Of a stretch of 44,132 nucleotides of DNA, positions 17,471 through 27,261 are shown piece after piece. Positions within the stretch are counted from its first letter, which is position 1. Every line of letters begins with the position of its first letter. The notes below the pieces were generated by a model. It saw only the letters and a list, made by a program, of their open reading frames with translations. It made no database searches and had not been told where the DNA came from. This DNA is from Actinomycetes bacterium (GTDB taxonomy: Bacteria; Actinomycetota; Acidimicrobiia; Acidimicrobiales; Bog-793): the NCBI GenBank assembly GCA_021809805.1, contig JAJZKA010000012.1, positions 1 to 44,132 of the forward strand, read 5' to 3'. The position numbers and the translations under genes are program-made.

Positions 17471-18613
17471 ATGAAAGCGGTCGTCTACCGAGGTCCACGC
17501 AACATCGTCATCGAAGATCGCCCAGATCCCACGATCCAAGAGCCGCTCGACGCGATCATCCGGATCACCACGACGAACATCTGTGGGTCTGACCTGCACA
17601 TGTACGAAGGTAGGACGAGCGTGGAAAAGGGCAAGATCCTCGGACACGAGAACATGGGCATCGTCGAAGTGGTCGGCCCTGGGGTGCGCCGAATCAAGGG
17701 CGGCGACCGCGTTTCGATCCCGTTCAACGTGGCGTGCGGGACCTGCCGCAACTGCAATGACGGGTGGACCTCGTTTTGTTTGCGGACGAATCCCACCGAG
17801 GGCGTGGACGGGGCCGCGTACGGCTATGCCAACATGGGGCCATACGACGGCGGGCAGGCCGAGTACCTGCGGGTGCCCTTCGCCGACTTCAACTTGTTGC
17901 GCCTACCGCCCGGGCGGGACCACGAGCTCGATTTCACGATGCTGAGCGACATCTTCCCCACCGGCTACCACGGCTGTGAGCTGGCGGGGGTGGTGCCCGG
18001 GGACTCCGTCGCCGTCTTCGGCGCCGGCCCGGTCGGTTTGCTCGCCGCCCACAGCGCGATGTTGCGCGGAGCGAGCCGCGTCTTCGTCGTCGACAAGGAA
18101 AAGGACCGCCTGGCGCTCGCAGGCAAGATCGGGGCGGAGACGATCAACCTCTCCGATCAGGATCCCGTCGAGGCGATCATCGAGGCGACGAACGGCATGG
18201 GTGCCGATCGGGGCGTGGAGGCTGTCGGGTACCAGGCCCACGACCCGACCGGGACCGAGCACCCCGAGATGGTCCTCGACAACCTCGTGAAGGCGGTCCG
18301 CTCGACCGGCGGCATCGGCGTCGTTGGCGTGTACCTGCCCGAGGACCCCGGGGCGAAGAGCGACCTCGCCAAGCAGGGCCGGATCGCATTCGACTACGGG
18401 ACGCACTTCGCCAAGGGCCAGCACATGGGAACGGGTCAGTGCCCCGTGAAGCGCTACAACCGCCAGCTGCGCGACCTCATCATCTCCGGCAGGGCGACCC
18501 CGAGCTTCCTCGTCTCCCACGAGCTCTCGCTCAGCGAGGCAGGCGACGGCTACGCCCGCTTCGACGAGCGCCGCGACGGCTACACCAAGGTGGTCCTGCA
18601 CCCAGCTGCATAG
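17471..18613 (+). CDS. Zn-dependent, glutathione-independent formaldehyde dehydrogenase-type MDR alcohol dehydrogenase
   Basis: NICGSDLHMYEGRTSVEKGKILGHENMGIVE, CGTCRNCNDGWTSFCLRTNP, GYHGCELAGVVPGDSVAVFGAGPVGLLAAHSA, HFAKGQHMGTGQCPVKRYNRQLRDLI. Confidence 0.92.
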   Translation: MKAVVYRGPRNIVIEDRPDPTIQEPLDAIIRITTTNICGSDLHMYEGRTSVEKGKILGHENMGIVEVVGPGVRRIKGGDRVSIPFNVACGTCRNCNDGWTSFCLRTNPTEGVDGAAYGYANMGPYDGGQAEYLRVPFADFNLLRLPPGRDHELDFTMLSDIFPTGYHGCELAGVVPGDSVAVFGAGPVGLLAAHSAMLRGASRVFVVDKEKDRLALAGKIGAETINLSDQDPVEAIIEATNGMGADRGVEAVGYQAHDPTGTEHPEMVLDNLVKAVRSTGGIGVVGVYLPEDPGAKSDLAKQGRIAFDYGTHFAKGQHMGTGQCPVKRYNRQLRDLIISGRATPSFLVSHELSLSEAGDGYARFDERRDGYTKVVLHPAA

Positions 18614-18622
18614 GACGGGCGG

Positions 18623-18659
18623 AACGGGCGCGGGCAGCCAACGGTGCTCGCGCCCGTTT
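18623..18659 (+). terminator. Terminator-like hairpin downstream of the dehydrogenase gene
   Basis: AACGGGCGCG (18623-18632) pairs perfectly with CGCGCCCGTT (18649-18658); inner GCA/TGC pairing. Confidence 0.6.
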
Positions 18660-18676
18660 CGCGCGACAGTTGGGCG

Positions 18677-19879
18677 GTGATCACCTCGCAGGCCATCAGC
18701 GATGCCGCGAGGCGCCTCGCGGGGGTGATCCGTCCGACGCCGGCGGCAACCTCAGAAGAGCTCTCCGGCCTCATGGGGCGCCGCATCATCATCAAGCCCG
18801 AGCACCTCCAGCGCACGGGCTCCTTCAAGATCCGCGGCGCCTACAACCGCCTCGCCGCACTCGCGCCCGGCGAGGTGAGCGAGGTCATCGCCGCCTCGGC
18901 GGGCAATCACGCGCAGGGCGTCGCGCTGGCGAGCGCGCTATGCGGACTGCACGCGACGATCTTTATGCCGACCGGAGCCTCGCTGCCCAAGATCGAGGCG
19001 ACCCGCGGCCACGGCGCGACCGTGGAGCTCGTCGGCACGAGCGTCGACGAAGCCATCGACGCGGCGAGGGCGGCAGCCGCGGCGAGCGGCGCGCTGTATG
19101 TCCCCCCCTTTGACGATGACCTCGTGATCGCCGGCCAGGCGACGATCGGAGTCGAGCTCGCCGAGGAGGCACCCGAGGCCGAGGTCGTCGTCGTGCCGGT
19201 GGGAGGGGGCGGCCTGATCTCGGGGGTTGCCGCCGGCCTCGCCGCGGCCGGACACCGGGCCCGGGTGATCGGCGTCGAGGCTGCCGGGGCCACCGCCATG
19301 CTCGCCGCCCTCAAGGCGGGCACGCCGAGCAAGCTCGCGACGGTCGACACGATCGCCGACGGCATCGCCGTACGCGCCGTATCAGCGCGGACCCTCGAGC
19401 ACGTGCAGGCGCTCGTCACCACGATCGTGACCGTCGACGACGAGCAGATCAGCGCCGCGATGCTCGTCCTGCTCGAGCGCTGCAAGTGGGTGGTCGAGCC
19501 CGCCGGCGCGGTCGCGCTCGCCGCCGTCATGGCAGGTGCGGTCGACGGCGACGGGCCGGTCGCAGTCGTCTGCTCGGGCGGCAACGTCGACCCGCTCCTG
19601 CTCAGCCGGCTGATCACCCACGGCCTGCTCGCCGCCGGGCGCTACTTCATCGTGCGCGTCGTGGTGCCCGACCGGCCCGGATCGCTGGCCGCGCTCACCG
19701 CCAAGCTCGGCGAGCTCGGCCTCAACCTCTTGACGGTCGAGCACCAGCGCTTTGGCACGCGTGCGGGGATCAACGAGGTGGAGGTGGTGGTCACGCTCGA
19801 GACGCGGGACCCCGCCCACCGCGACGCGATCGTGCCGGCGCTCGAGGACGCCGGCTTCCGCGCCGAGCCATACCACTGA
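18677..19879 (+). CDS. ilvA: Threonine ammonia-lyase (PLP-dependent) with C-terminal ACT-like domain
   Basis: EHLQRTGSFKIRGAYNRLA, SAGNHAQGVALA, PVGGGGLISGVAAGL, VVCSGGNVDPLLL, C-terminal FIVRVVVPDRPGSLAALTAKLGELGLNLLTVEHQR. Start inferred. Confidence 0.88.
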   Translation: MITSQAISDAARRLAGVIRPTPAATSEELSGLMGRRIIIKPEHLQRTGSFKIRGAYNRLAALAPGEVSEVIAASAGNHAQGVALASALCGLHATIFMPTGASLPKIEATRGHGATVELVGTSVDEAIDAARAAAAASGALYVPPFDDDLVIAGQATIGVELAEEAPEAEVVVVPVGGGGLISGVAAGLAAAGHRARVIGVEAAGATAMLAALKAGTPSKLATVDTIADGIAVRAVSARTLEHVQALVTTIVTVDDEQISAAMLVLLERCKWVVEPAGAVALAAVMAGAVDGDGPVAVVCSGGNVDPLLLSRLITHGLLAAGRYFIVRVVVPDRPGSLAALTAKLGELGLNLLTVEHQRFGTRAGINEVEVVVTLETRDPAHRDAIVPALEDAGFRAEPYH

Positions 19880-19963
19880 ACGCGCTTGCGAGCCGGAGCG
19901 CCGGCGCCGAGGTGTGGCGTTCGCCGGATCGTCGGCGTGGGGTGTGCGGGTAGCGTCGTGGGC

Positions 19964-20731
19964 ATGGCCATGCCTCTCTTCGACGGAGTCGGCGTCGCCC
20001 TGTTGAGCTTGTTTGCCGAGGACGGCGCGCTCGAGCTCACCGCGACGGCCGAGCATGCGGCGCGTCTCGTCGAGCTCGGCATGAACGCCGTCGTCGTTGC
20101 CGGCTCGACCGGTGAGGCGGCCGCGCTCGAGCCCGAGGAGCGTCGCGCGCTGCTGGTGGCCGTGCGGGACACGCTCCCCCGACGCGTCCCGGTGATCGCT
20201 GGCACCGGCGCAGCCTCCGCCCGCCAGGCGATGCGCCTTACCGAACAGGCGATCGACCACGGCGCCGACGCGGTGCTCGCGCTCTCGCCGCACGGGGTCG
20301 CCGACCCGCGCCCCTACTACAGCGCGATCGCCGGGGTTGCCGGCGATGTGCCGGTCATCGCATATCACTTCCCCGCGATGGCATCTCCGGGCATCCCCGT
20401 CTCGATGCTCGGCGAGCTTCCGATCGTTGCCTGCAAGGACACCTCAAGCGACGCCGAGCGCCTGCTCCACACCCTCTCGAGCGTCGAGCTGCCCATCTAT
20501 GTCGGCGCGAGCGGCATCTTGTCCTTCGCGGGCCCGCTTGGCTGCGCCGGGGCGATCTTGGCCTTGGCCAATGCCGAGCCAGAGGGGTGCATTGCCGCTT
20601 TTGCCGGCGACGCCAAGGCGCAACTGCGCATCGCCGAGGCCCACCGCCAGGCGCTCGTCGACTTTCCCGCTGGCCTGAAGGGCCTGACCGCGAAGCGCTT
20701 CGGCACCCCCACGACGGCCCGGATCGGCTAG
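19964..20731 (+). CDS. Dihydrodipicolinate synthase / N-acetylneuraminate lyase family protein
   Basis: VVAGSTGEAAALEPEERRALLVAV, VPVIAGTGAASARQAMRLTEQAIDHGADAVLALSP, ACKDTSSDAERL (Schiff-base Lys context). Confidence 0.85.
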   Translation: MAMPLFDGVGVALLSLFAEDGALELTATAEHAARLVELGMNAVVVAGSTGEAAALEPEERRALLVAVRDTLPRRVPVIAGTGAASARQAMRLTEQAIDHGADAVLALSPHGVADPRPYYSAIAGVAGDVPVIAYHFPAMASPGIPVSMLGELPIVACKDTSSDAERLLHTLSSVELPIYVGASGILSFAGPLGCAGAILALANAEPEGCIAAFAGDAKAQLRIAEAHRQALVDFPAGLKGLTAKRFGTPTTARIG

Positions 20732-20889
20732 TTCCTCCTCAGGCGATCGATCGTCAGATCGCGACGGCGCACGAACGCCTCGATCAACAGCGGGACGAAC
20801 AGCACCACACCGAGCAGCCACACCTGAGGGACGGCAAAGCCGACCCCGACGCAGGCCAGCACTGCGGCCAGCAATCCCACGAGGACCAT
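20728..20889 (-). CDS. Small membrane protein (53 aa)
   Basis: MVLVGLLAAVLACVGVGFAVPQVWLLGVVLFVPLLIEAFVRRRDLTIDRLRRN; two hydrophobic segments; SD aaggagg before the ATG at 20889. Confidence 0.55.
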   Translation of the reverse strand: MVLVGLLAAVLACVGVGFAVPQVWLLGVVLFVPLLIEAFVRRRDLTIDRLRRN

Positions 20890-21007
20890 CGCGGCCTCCT
20901 TCGCACCATTTGGCTCTGCCCGCCAGGCGCGCCGGCAATGCCGTCCTCGCACGAGGAACCGACCGCCCGAACCCCTCGGGCCAGGTCAGAGTTCCTACGA
21001 TGGCGCC

Positions 21008-23215
21008 TTGCGCTACGACCCGCCGATCGCAAGCGAGCCGCCCGCGACCTTGCGTCCCGACGCCCCGGCACGAGCCGGGCGGTGCGAGCGCTTCGCGCCG
21101 CTCGGCATGGTCGCGGCCGCCGTCGGCTTCGGCCTGGTCGCGCTGCATGCCGAGCTCACACCCGTCGCCTACCTCAACGACAGCGCGATGCACGCCGAGA
21201 TGGTGCGATTCGCCACGTCCCAGTTGCGCGCCGGCCGTCTCCCGCTCGAGTCCTGGTATCCCTACCTCGGCCTCGGTTCACCGCAGTTCATGCATTACCA
21301 GAGCCTCGGGGCCACCCTCACCGGTGCGCTCGGCCTCCTGGTCGGACCGGACCACGCCTTTCGCTGGTCGCTGTACCTGCTCCTCGCGACCTGGCCGATC
21401 AGTGTCTACCTGGCAGGCCGCCTCTTCGGTGTCGACCGCTGGCGGTCCGGCGCGGCGGCGATGTTGGCGCCCTTTGTCATGAGCATCCTCGGCATCGGCT
21501 ACGGCGAGGTGGGCTACCTCTTCGTCGGCTTCGGGCTCTGGTCGCAACTGTTCGGGATGTGGACACTCCCTCTCGCCTGGGGCGCGACGGCTCGAGCGCT
21601 GCGGAACCGGCGCTTCATCCCCCTCGCGGGGATCGCGATCGCGATCACCATCGCCTTCCACTTCATGACCGGCTACCTTGCCATCGGGGTCGTGCCCCTC
21701 TTCGCGCTGGCGCTCCCCGGGCCGCGCCGGCGCCACCTGATCGCGGCGGGCGGCATCCTCGTGGTGGCGTTCTGCGCCTCGGCGTGGGTGATCGTGCCGC
21801 TCTTGCACTTTCGCCCGTGGGCCTCGATCAATGAGTCGCTCGCCGGCGGCGTCGACGCCACCTCCTACGGTGCACCGACCGCGCTGCGCTGGCTGGCCGA
21901 CGGCCAGTTGCTCGATGCCAGGCACTGGCCCGTGCTGACCGTGCTCGCCGGCATCGGCGGCCTGCGCACCATCTGGTCCTGGCGCCGCGAGCCCGCGGGC
22001 CGACCCCTGCTCGTCGGCTTCGCGCTCTCCCTGGTCCTCTTCTTCGGCACCTCGAGCCTTGGCCCGCTGGTCCGCCTGCTCCCTGGCCACCAGGACTTGT
22101 TCATGCGGCGTTTTTTGATGGGCGTGCAGCTTGCCTGCATCTTCTTCGCCGGAAGCGGCCTCATCAGCGTGCTTCGGGGCCTCGCGGCGCTCGCACGCCG
22201 CGCCCGGCTCACGGCGCTTGCCGCCCGCCCGGCACTTGCCGCCGGCCTTGGCGGGCTCGTTGCGATCGTGCTCCTCGCGCCAGCCTGGAGCGCCGTTGCC
22301 TCCATCGACCTCAGCAACAGTCGCTACATCGCAGCCCAGCGTCTCGCCGATCTGGGCCCGGGCGCCGAACTCGCTGCGCTCGTCACAACCACGCGCCATC
22401 TCGGTGGCGGGCGCATCTACGCCGGCATGCCGAGCAACTGGGGACTCGGCTTCTCCATCGGCGCGGTGCCGGTGTTCCGCTACCTCGCGGCCCTCAATGC
22501 CGACGAGGTCGGCTTCACCTTACGCACCGCATCGCTGATGACCAATCCCGAGGTCCACTTCCAACAGGACAACCCGGGCGACTACGCGCTCTTCGGCATC
22601 CGTTTTCTGATCCTGCCCGCCACCATGCCGCCGCCGGTCCCCGCCCGACTCGTGACGCGTCGCGGCCCCTTTGCCCTCTGGAGCCGCGGGCGCTCGCGCT
22701 ATGTGAGCGTCGTCGACACGATCGGTCCACCGATCGTCGCCAACCGGGCGGACCTCGGCGCCGCCACCGCAGCGTTCTTGGCTTCAGCGCTGCCCGGGCA
22801 GAGTCGCTACCCCCTCGTGGCCTTCAATGGAGCACGCGCCGGCGCCCCCTCGAGCCACGGAACGCCCACCGGGGCGCCGGGGAGGGTCCTGGCCGAGCAG
22901 GACTCCCTCGCGACCGGCCGCTACGCGGCGACCATCACGGCGCGCCGGCGCGCCGTGGTGCTGCTCCACTCCTCCTACGACCCGGGCTGGGGGGTCACCG
23001 TCGACGGCCGTCCGGCGCGCATCGAGATGGTCGCGCCTGCGCTCGTCGGCGTCACCGTCGGGCGCGGCACCCACCGGGTGGTCTTCACCTACCACCGCTA
23101 CGGCGCGCTCCCGGGGCTGCTGACGCTCGCGGCCCTGACCGTTGTCGTTGCCGCGATGGTCCCGCTCGTATCGTCCTGGCGCAGGCGCCGCGCCGCTCCC
23201 CCGAGCCCGACGTGA
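21008..23215 (+). CDS. Large polytopic membrane protein (YfhO / 6-pyruvoyl-THPS-related membrane protein type)
   Basis: 735 aa; many TM segments; HAEMVRFATSQLRAGRLPLESWYPYLGLGSPQFMHYQSL; C-terminal VVLLHSSYDPGWGVTVDGRPARIEMV. Confidence 0.75.
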   Translation: MRYDPPIASEPPATLRPDAPARAGRCERFAPLGMVAAAVGFGLVALHAELTPVAYLNDSAMHAEMVRFATSQLRAGRLPLESWYPYLGLGSPQFMHYQSLGATLTGALGLLVGPDHAFRWSLYLLLATWPISVYLAGRLFGVDRWRSGAAAMLAPFVMSILGIGYGEVGYLFVGFGLWSQLFGMWTLPLAWGATARALRNRRFIPLAGIAIAITIAFHFMTGYLAIGVVPLFALALPGPRRRHLIAAGGILVVAFCASAWVIVPLLHFRPWASINESLAGGVDATSYGAPTALRWLADGQLLDARHWPVLTVLAGIGGLRTIWSWRREPAGRPLLVGFALSLVLFFGTSSLGPLVRLLPGHQDLFMRRFLMGVQLACIFFAGSGLISVLRGLAALARRARLTALAARPALAAGLGGLVAIVLLAPAWSAVASIDLSNSRYIAAQRLADLGPGAELAALVTTTRHLGGGRIYAGMPSNWGLGFSIGAVPVFRYLAALNADEVGFTLRTASLMTNPEVHFQQDNPGDYALFGIRFLILPATMPPPVPARLVTRRGPFALWSRGRSRYVSVVDTIGPPIVANRADLGAATAAFLASALPGQSRYPLVAFNGARAGAPSSHGTPTGAPGRVLAEQDSLATGRYAATITARRRAVVLLHSSYDPGWGVTVDGRPARIEMVAPALVGVTVGRGTHRVVFTYHRYGALPGLLTLAALTVVVAAMVPLVSSWRRRRAAPPSPT

Positions 23216-23230
23216 GGTATGCCGGCGAGC

Positions 23231-25198
23231 TCAGGGGCGCTTCAGCTGGTCCATCTCGGCGATCTCGACTGGCTCGAGGACGTCGGCTGGCCGGAAACCG
23301 AGCACGCGGGCGTAGAAGTAGAGCTCGGCCTCGGCGACGCGCCTGATCGTCTCGGCCCGGCGAAAGCCGTGCTGCTCGCCCGCAAAGGCCACATACGCGT
23401 GAGGAATGTGGCCCTGCGCGAGTGCCGCAACCATCGTCTCGGCCTGGCTCGGCGGGACCACTTTGTCCTCGAGGCCTTGGAACAAGATCGTCGGTGTGCG
23501 CATCGCATCGAGGTGCCGGACCGGTGAACGCTCCTCATAGCGCGCCATGGCTTGTGGCCACGGACCGATCAGCGAGTCGACGTAGTGCGCCTCGAACTTG
23601 TGGGTGTCGCGGGCCAGCGCGGCCACGTCGCCGATGCCGTAGGAGCTGGCGCCGGCTGCGAAAACGTCACGGAACACCAGCGCGCACAACGTCGTGAAGC
23701 CGCCGGCGCTGCCCCCGTGGATCAACAGGCGCGCACCATCGGCGAGCCCGCGCTCGACGAGCGCCACGGCAGCGTTGACACAGTCGTCGACGTCAACGAT
23801 GCCCCAGTTCCCCTTCAGCCGCTCGCGATAGGCGCGGCCATACCCGGTGCTCCCGCCGTAGTCGACGTCGACCACGCCAATGCCGCGGCTCGTCCAGAAC
23901 TGGATGGCGTAGTTGAGCGCCCGGCTCGCCGCGCTGGTGGGCCCCCCGTGGCTGCGCACGAGCAAGGGAGGGCGCTCACCGGGCGGTGCCTCGAAATCGG
24001 CATTGCGCGGCGGGTAATACCAGGCGTGGGACTCGAGCCCGCCCCCGGTGGGGAAGGTGATCGGCTCGGGCACCGACAAGTAGCCGGATTCGACGACGCG
24101 GGTGCGACTCTGGCGAACGACCTCGAGCTCGCCCGATCCGGGGCGCATGCACACCACCGCGCTCGGGCGGTCGGGCGCGGCGAGCAGGGCCACGACGCCA
24201 CCCGCGTCACCGAGCGGCTCGAGATTGGTGAACTGGCCCGGCAGCGAGATCTCGGCAACAAAGGCTCGCGCAACTTCATCGAGTGCGCCGATGCAGCCGC
24301 GCCCGGCTTCCCCGAAGCCCGCGATCACCGTGCCGTCCGCGAGGAATGCGTAGGCCGAGTTGCCAAAGACCCAGTCGGGTTGGCCGAGATCGCTCGCCAT
24401 CGGCGCCAGCGCCACCGGGACACCGCCGCGCTCGGCGTACAGGTTCCAGTACCCGGTGCGATCGGAGATGAAGTGCAGGACGCCCGCCGGGGAGTAGGCG
24501 GGCTGGATGATCGACTCACCCGGGGCTCCTGCCACGCGTCGCAGCGAGATGACGCCAAGGCGCTCGTCGAGCCCTGCCTCCCACAGCTCGCTGTGATCCC
24601 ATGGCATGTCGGGGTGGTCCCAGGTGACGTAGGCCAGTCGCCGCCCATCTGGGCTGAGACTGCAGCGCCCGTAGAAGTCATGCCCCGAGGCGATCATCCG
24701 TGCGGGCGCGCTTGCATCGATCGTCAGCGCGACGATGTCGTTGCGGACGTGCTCGGCGGCCTCGTCACCGCCGTGCCGTTCCCGGACGACGATGACGTGA
24801 CCCCCATCGGCAGTCGGCAGGGGCGCCACGAAGCGCACCGCACGCGGCGAGCTCGGCTCGGGAGTGATCGGCTCGGGCGCCGCGCCCGGGGACACCCGAT
24901 ACAGGCGCTGGTCGGCGAAGTTAGAGAAGACGACCGTCTCGCCGATCACGCCATAGCTGCGCCCGCCGTACTCGTGTACCGCGCTGCGGGCGTTGAACTC
25001 GGGGCCGAAGACATCTTCGGGGCGCCCCCCGGGCCGGCGGCGGACGACGACTTGGCGGCCGCCTTCGCTCGCTCGCCCCTCGGTCCAATACAGCGAGTCG
25101 TCACCCGCCAGCGGGAAGCTCAAGCCGACCGCGTCCTCGACGAGGAGGTCGAGGGTGATCGGCGAGGCCCACGATCCATAGGGGGCACGCCTGGGCAT
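23231..25198 (-). CDS. S9 family (prolyl oligopeptidase-type) peptidase
   Basis: GGPTSAASRALNYAIQFWTSRGIGVVDVDYGGSTGYGRAYRERLKGNWGIVDVDDC, LLIHGGSAGGFTTLCAL (nucleophile), KVVPPSQAETMVAAL, EQHGFRRAETI (His). Confidence 0.93.
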   Translation of the reverse strand: MPRRAPYGSWASPITLDLLVEDAVGLSFPLAGDDSLYWTEGRASEGGRQVVVRRRPGGRPEDVFGPEFNARSAVHEYGGRSYGVIGETVVFSNFADQRLYRVSPGAAPEPITPEPSSPRAVRFVAPLPTADGGHVIVVRERHGGDEAAEHVRNDIVALTIDASAPARMIASGHDFYGRCSLSPDGRRLAYVTWDHPDMPWDHSELWEAGLDERLGVISLRRVAGAPGESIIQPAYSPAGVLHFISDRTGYWNLYAERGGVPVALAPMASDLGQPDWVFGNSAYAFLADGTVIAGFGEAGRGCIGALDEVARAFVAEISLPGQFTNLEPLGDAGGVVALLAAPDRPSAVVCMRPGSGELEVVRQSRTRVVESGYLSVPEPITFPTGGGLESHAWYYPPRNADFEAPPGERPPLLVRSHGGPTSAASRALNYAIQFWTSRGIGVVDVDYGGSTGYGRAYRERLKGNWGIVDVDDCVNAAVALVERGLADGARLLIHGGSAGGFTTLCALVFRDVFAAGASSYGIGDVAALARDTHKFEAHYVDSLIGPWPQAMARYEERSPVRHLDAMRTPTILFQGLEDKVVPPSQAETMVAALAQGHIPHAYVAFAGEQHGFRRAETIRRVAEAELYFYARVLGFRPADVLEPVEIAEMDQLKRP

Positions 25199-25786
25199 TG
25201 CTCCAGGCTATTGCCTGGGCGCTCTCGAGCTGGGGGCGCGCCGGCGCCACCGGGGCGCCAGGCCGGTTGTTACCGCCAACGTCCTTCGCCGCCTCGCGGG
25301 TCCGCTGGCAGGCACCGTCGCCTTCGACGATGGCGGCGGGCTGGCCGTCCTCGCCAAAGGCGGTCACCCCCAGCGGTCCGGGCAGCTGGCGCATGGAGGC
25401 GTGGCGAATCGAGCTCGTCATCGCCTCGCTCGCCACCAGGGCGACACCGTCTACGGCCGCCGGCGCGGCGCCGCGGACCGCATAGGCCGAGAGCTTGCGG
25501 CGCCTCGTCGGGAGCGCCCCGGGCACGGCCGAGCTCTGGCGCTCGAAACGCTCGAGCAGCGACGTCCTCGGCAAGCAGGTGGTGCCGGCAAGGCGCGCGG
25601 CTCACGGTGCCCTCTGCCTGCTTGCCGTGACGCGCGCGATGCGACGCCGGCCGCTGCGACTCCATCGCCCAGCTGCCCATCACGCCCCACTACTCGCCTG
25701 CCGATTGGCCGAACCCCCCGCGCCGGCTGCCCGGCAACCAAGCCGCCGGGGGCGGGTCGGATCGGCGGCCTTGGTACCGTGGGCCG

Positions 25787-26677
25787 ATGCGCTTCAGCGT
25801 CTGGCCGACCACTACTCAGTCCTGGACGGATCTTTCAGAGTTGGCACGCCACGCCGCAGCAACGGGATGGGACGGGCTTTGGGTCGCCGATCACTTCATG
25901 GGCCCGAGCGAGCCGGCTGACGGGCCGATGCTCGAGTGCTGGAGCGTTCTGGCGGGCCTCGCCACGAGCGTGGGCCGCCTGCGTCTCGGGCCACTCGTCA
26001 GTGGCAACACCTACCGTCACCCCGCCGTCCTCGCCAACATGGCGAGCACGATCGACCACCTGAGCGGCGGACGCTTCGTGCTCGGCCTCGGCGCCGGCTG
26101 GCAGGAGAACGAGCACACCGCCTACGGCCTCGCTGCCTACGACGTCCCTGGCCGCCTGGCTCGCTTGGAGGAGGCCTGCGCGGTTTTGCGCGCGCTGTTC
26201 GATGAGCCCCGTGCTGAGTTCTCCGGGCGCTTTTATGCCCTAAAGAACGCACCGATGGAGCCCAAGGCCCTCCAAGCCCATCTGCCCTTGTTGATCGGCG
26301 GCGGCGGGGAGCAGGTCACGCTGCGGATCGTGGCGCGCTTTGCCGACGAGTGGAACACCTGGGGTCTCCCCGAGGTGCTCGCCCGCAAGGGTGCCGTGCT
26401 GGCGCGCCACTGCGAGGCGATCGGGCGAGACCCCGCCACGATCGCGCACTCCGCCCAGGTGCTCGTCGCCCTTGAGGGGACCGGCGAGCTTCCCGCCCGG
26501 CTGCCCGGGATACGGGTCAGCGCGGCGGAGATGCAGGACCTGCTCGGCCGCTATCGCGACGCCGGCGTCGACGAGTTCATCCTCCCGGACTGGAACCTCG
26601 GCACCGCTGCGGTGCGCACCGATGTGCTCGACCGCTTCATCGGCGAGATCGCCGCGCCCTTTCGCGACGCTCGCTGA
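25787..26677 (+). CDS. LLM-class F420-dependent oxidoreductase
   Basis: WDGLWVADHFMG, RLRLGPLVSGNTYRHPAVLANMASTIDHLSGGRFVLGLGAGWQENEHTAYGL, LLIGGGGEQVTLRIVARFADEWN. Confidence 0.92.
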   Translation: MRFSVWPTTTQSWTDLSELARHAAATGWDGLWVADHFMGPSEPADGPMLECWSVLAGLATSVGRLRLGPLVSGNTYRHPAVLANMASTIDHLSGGRFVLGLGAGWQENEHTAYGLAAYDVPGRLARLEEACAVLRALFDEPRAEFSGRFYALKNAPMEPKALQAHLPLLIGGGGEQVTLRIVARFADEWNTWGLPEVLARKGAVLARHCEAIGRDPATIAHSAQVLVALEGTGELPARLPGIRVSAAEMQDLLGRYRDAGVDEFILPDWNLGTAAVRTDVLDRFIGEIAAPFRDAR

Positions 26678-26699
26678 ACAAAGCGCACGACTCGCGCGC

Positions 26700-27000
26700 A
26701 CCGGACGCACTCGTCCTCAAGGCCAATGGCGCCGAGGATCCAAGAGACGTGCGGCAGCACGTTGGCGCGCATGGGGTGACCTCCCCTGAGGGCAGGTCGT
26801 GGGCGACGTCAGAGATCGGCGCCAGTGATCCGACATCAAGGAAGCTGAGCGCACCGAGATCGAGCGCCACCACGCGCGTCGCGTCATGGCGCGCGGACAA
26901 CGCACGCGGCATCGTGGCACGCCCGGCGAGGTCCACGTCGCCACCCCACTTGAGGCCGAAGCGCTCCGAGCTCGCGGCGAAGCTGGCCATGGGCACCCCG
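26700..27000 (-). pseudogene. Frameshifted STAS-domain (anti-sigma-factor antagonist-like) remnant
   Basis: KWGGDVDLAGRATMPRALSARHDATRVVALDLGALSFLDVGSLAPISDVAHDLPSGE in one frame, continued as VTMRANVLPHVSWILGAIGL in another (frameshift near 26778). Confidence 0.5.
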
Positions 27001-27261
27001 GCTTCCACGCCGTCGTGGAGGCTCCTCCAACACTGGCGGCGCGCGCCAGTTGCCCTGGGGGATCGACGAGCACGGCCCAGGCTGGAACGGGCCCGAGGTC
27101 ATGGTGCGGTCGAGGCGGCGCGTGCGCTCCGCATCCTCCGGTTGGATCTCTTGGCCCGAGGGGGGACCTGGATGGGACATCGAAGGGCACCAGATGGCGC
27201 GCTCGACCAGGGCCTCGAGGTGGCGTCGTAACCATACGCCAACAGGCATTACCGTTGCCCC

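Noticed and set aside
22936-22957. Perfect 22-bp palindrome CACGGCGCGCCGGCGCGCCGTG
   Set aside because: Lies inside a coding run (ITARRRAV) where Arg/Ala codons in GC-rich DNA readily make such symmetry; no independent sign of function.
25101-25740. Possible minus-strand CDS (25101-25574, 157 aa) between the S9 peptidase and the LLM oxidoreductase
   Set aside because: Overlaps the peptidase 5' region; no motif recognised; other frames equally open.
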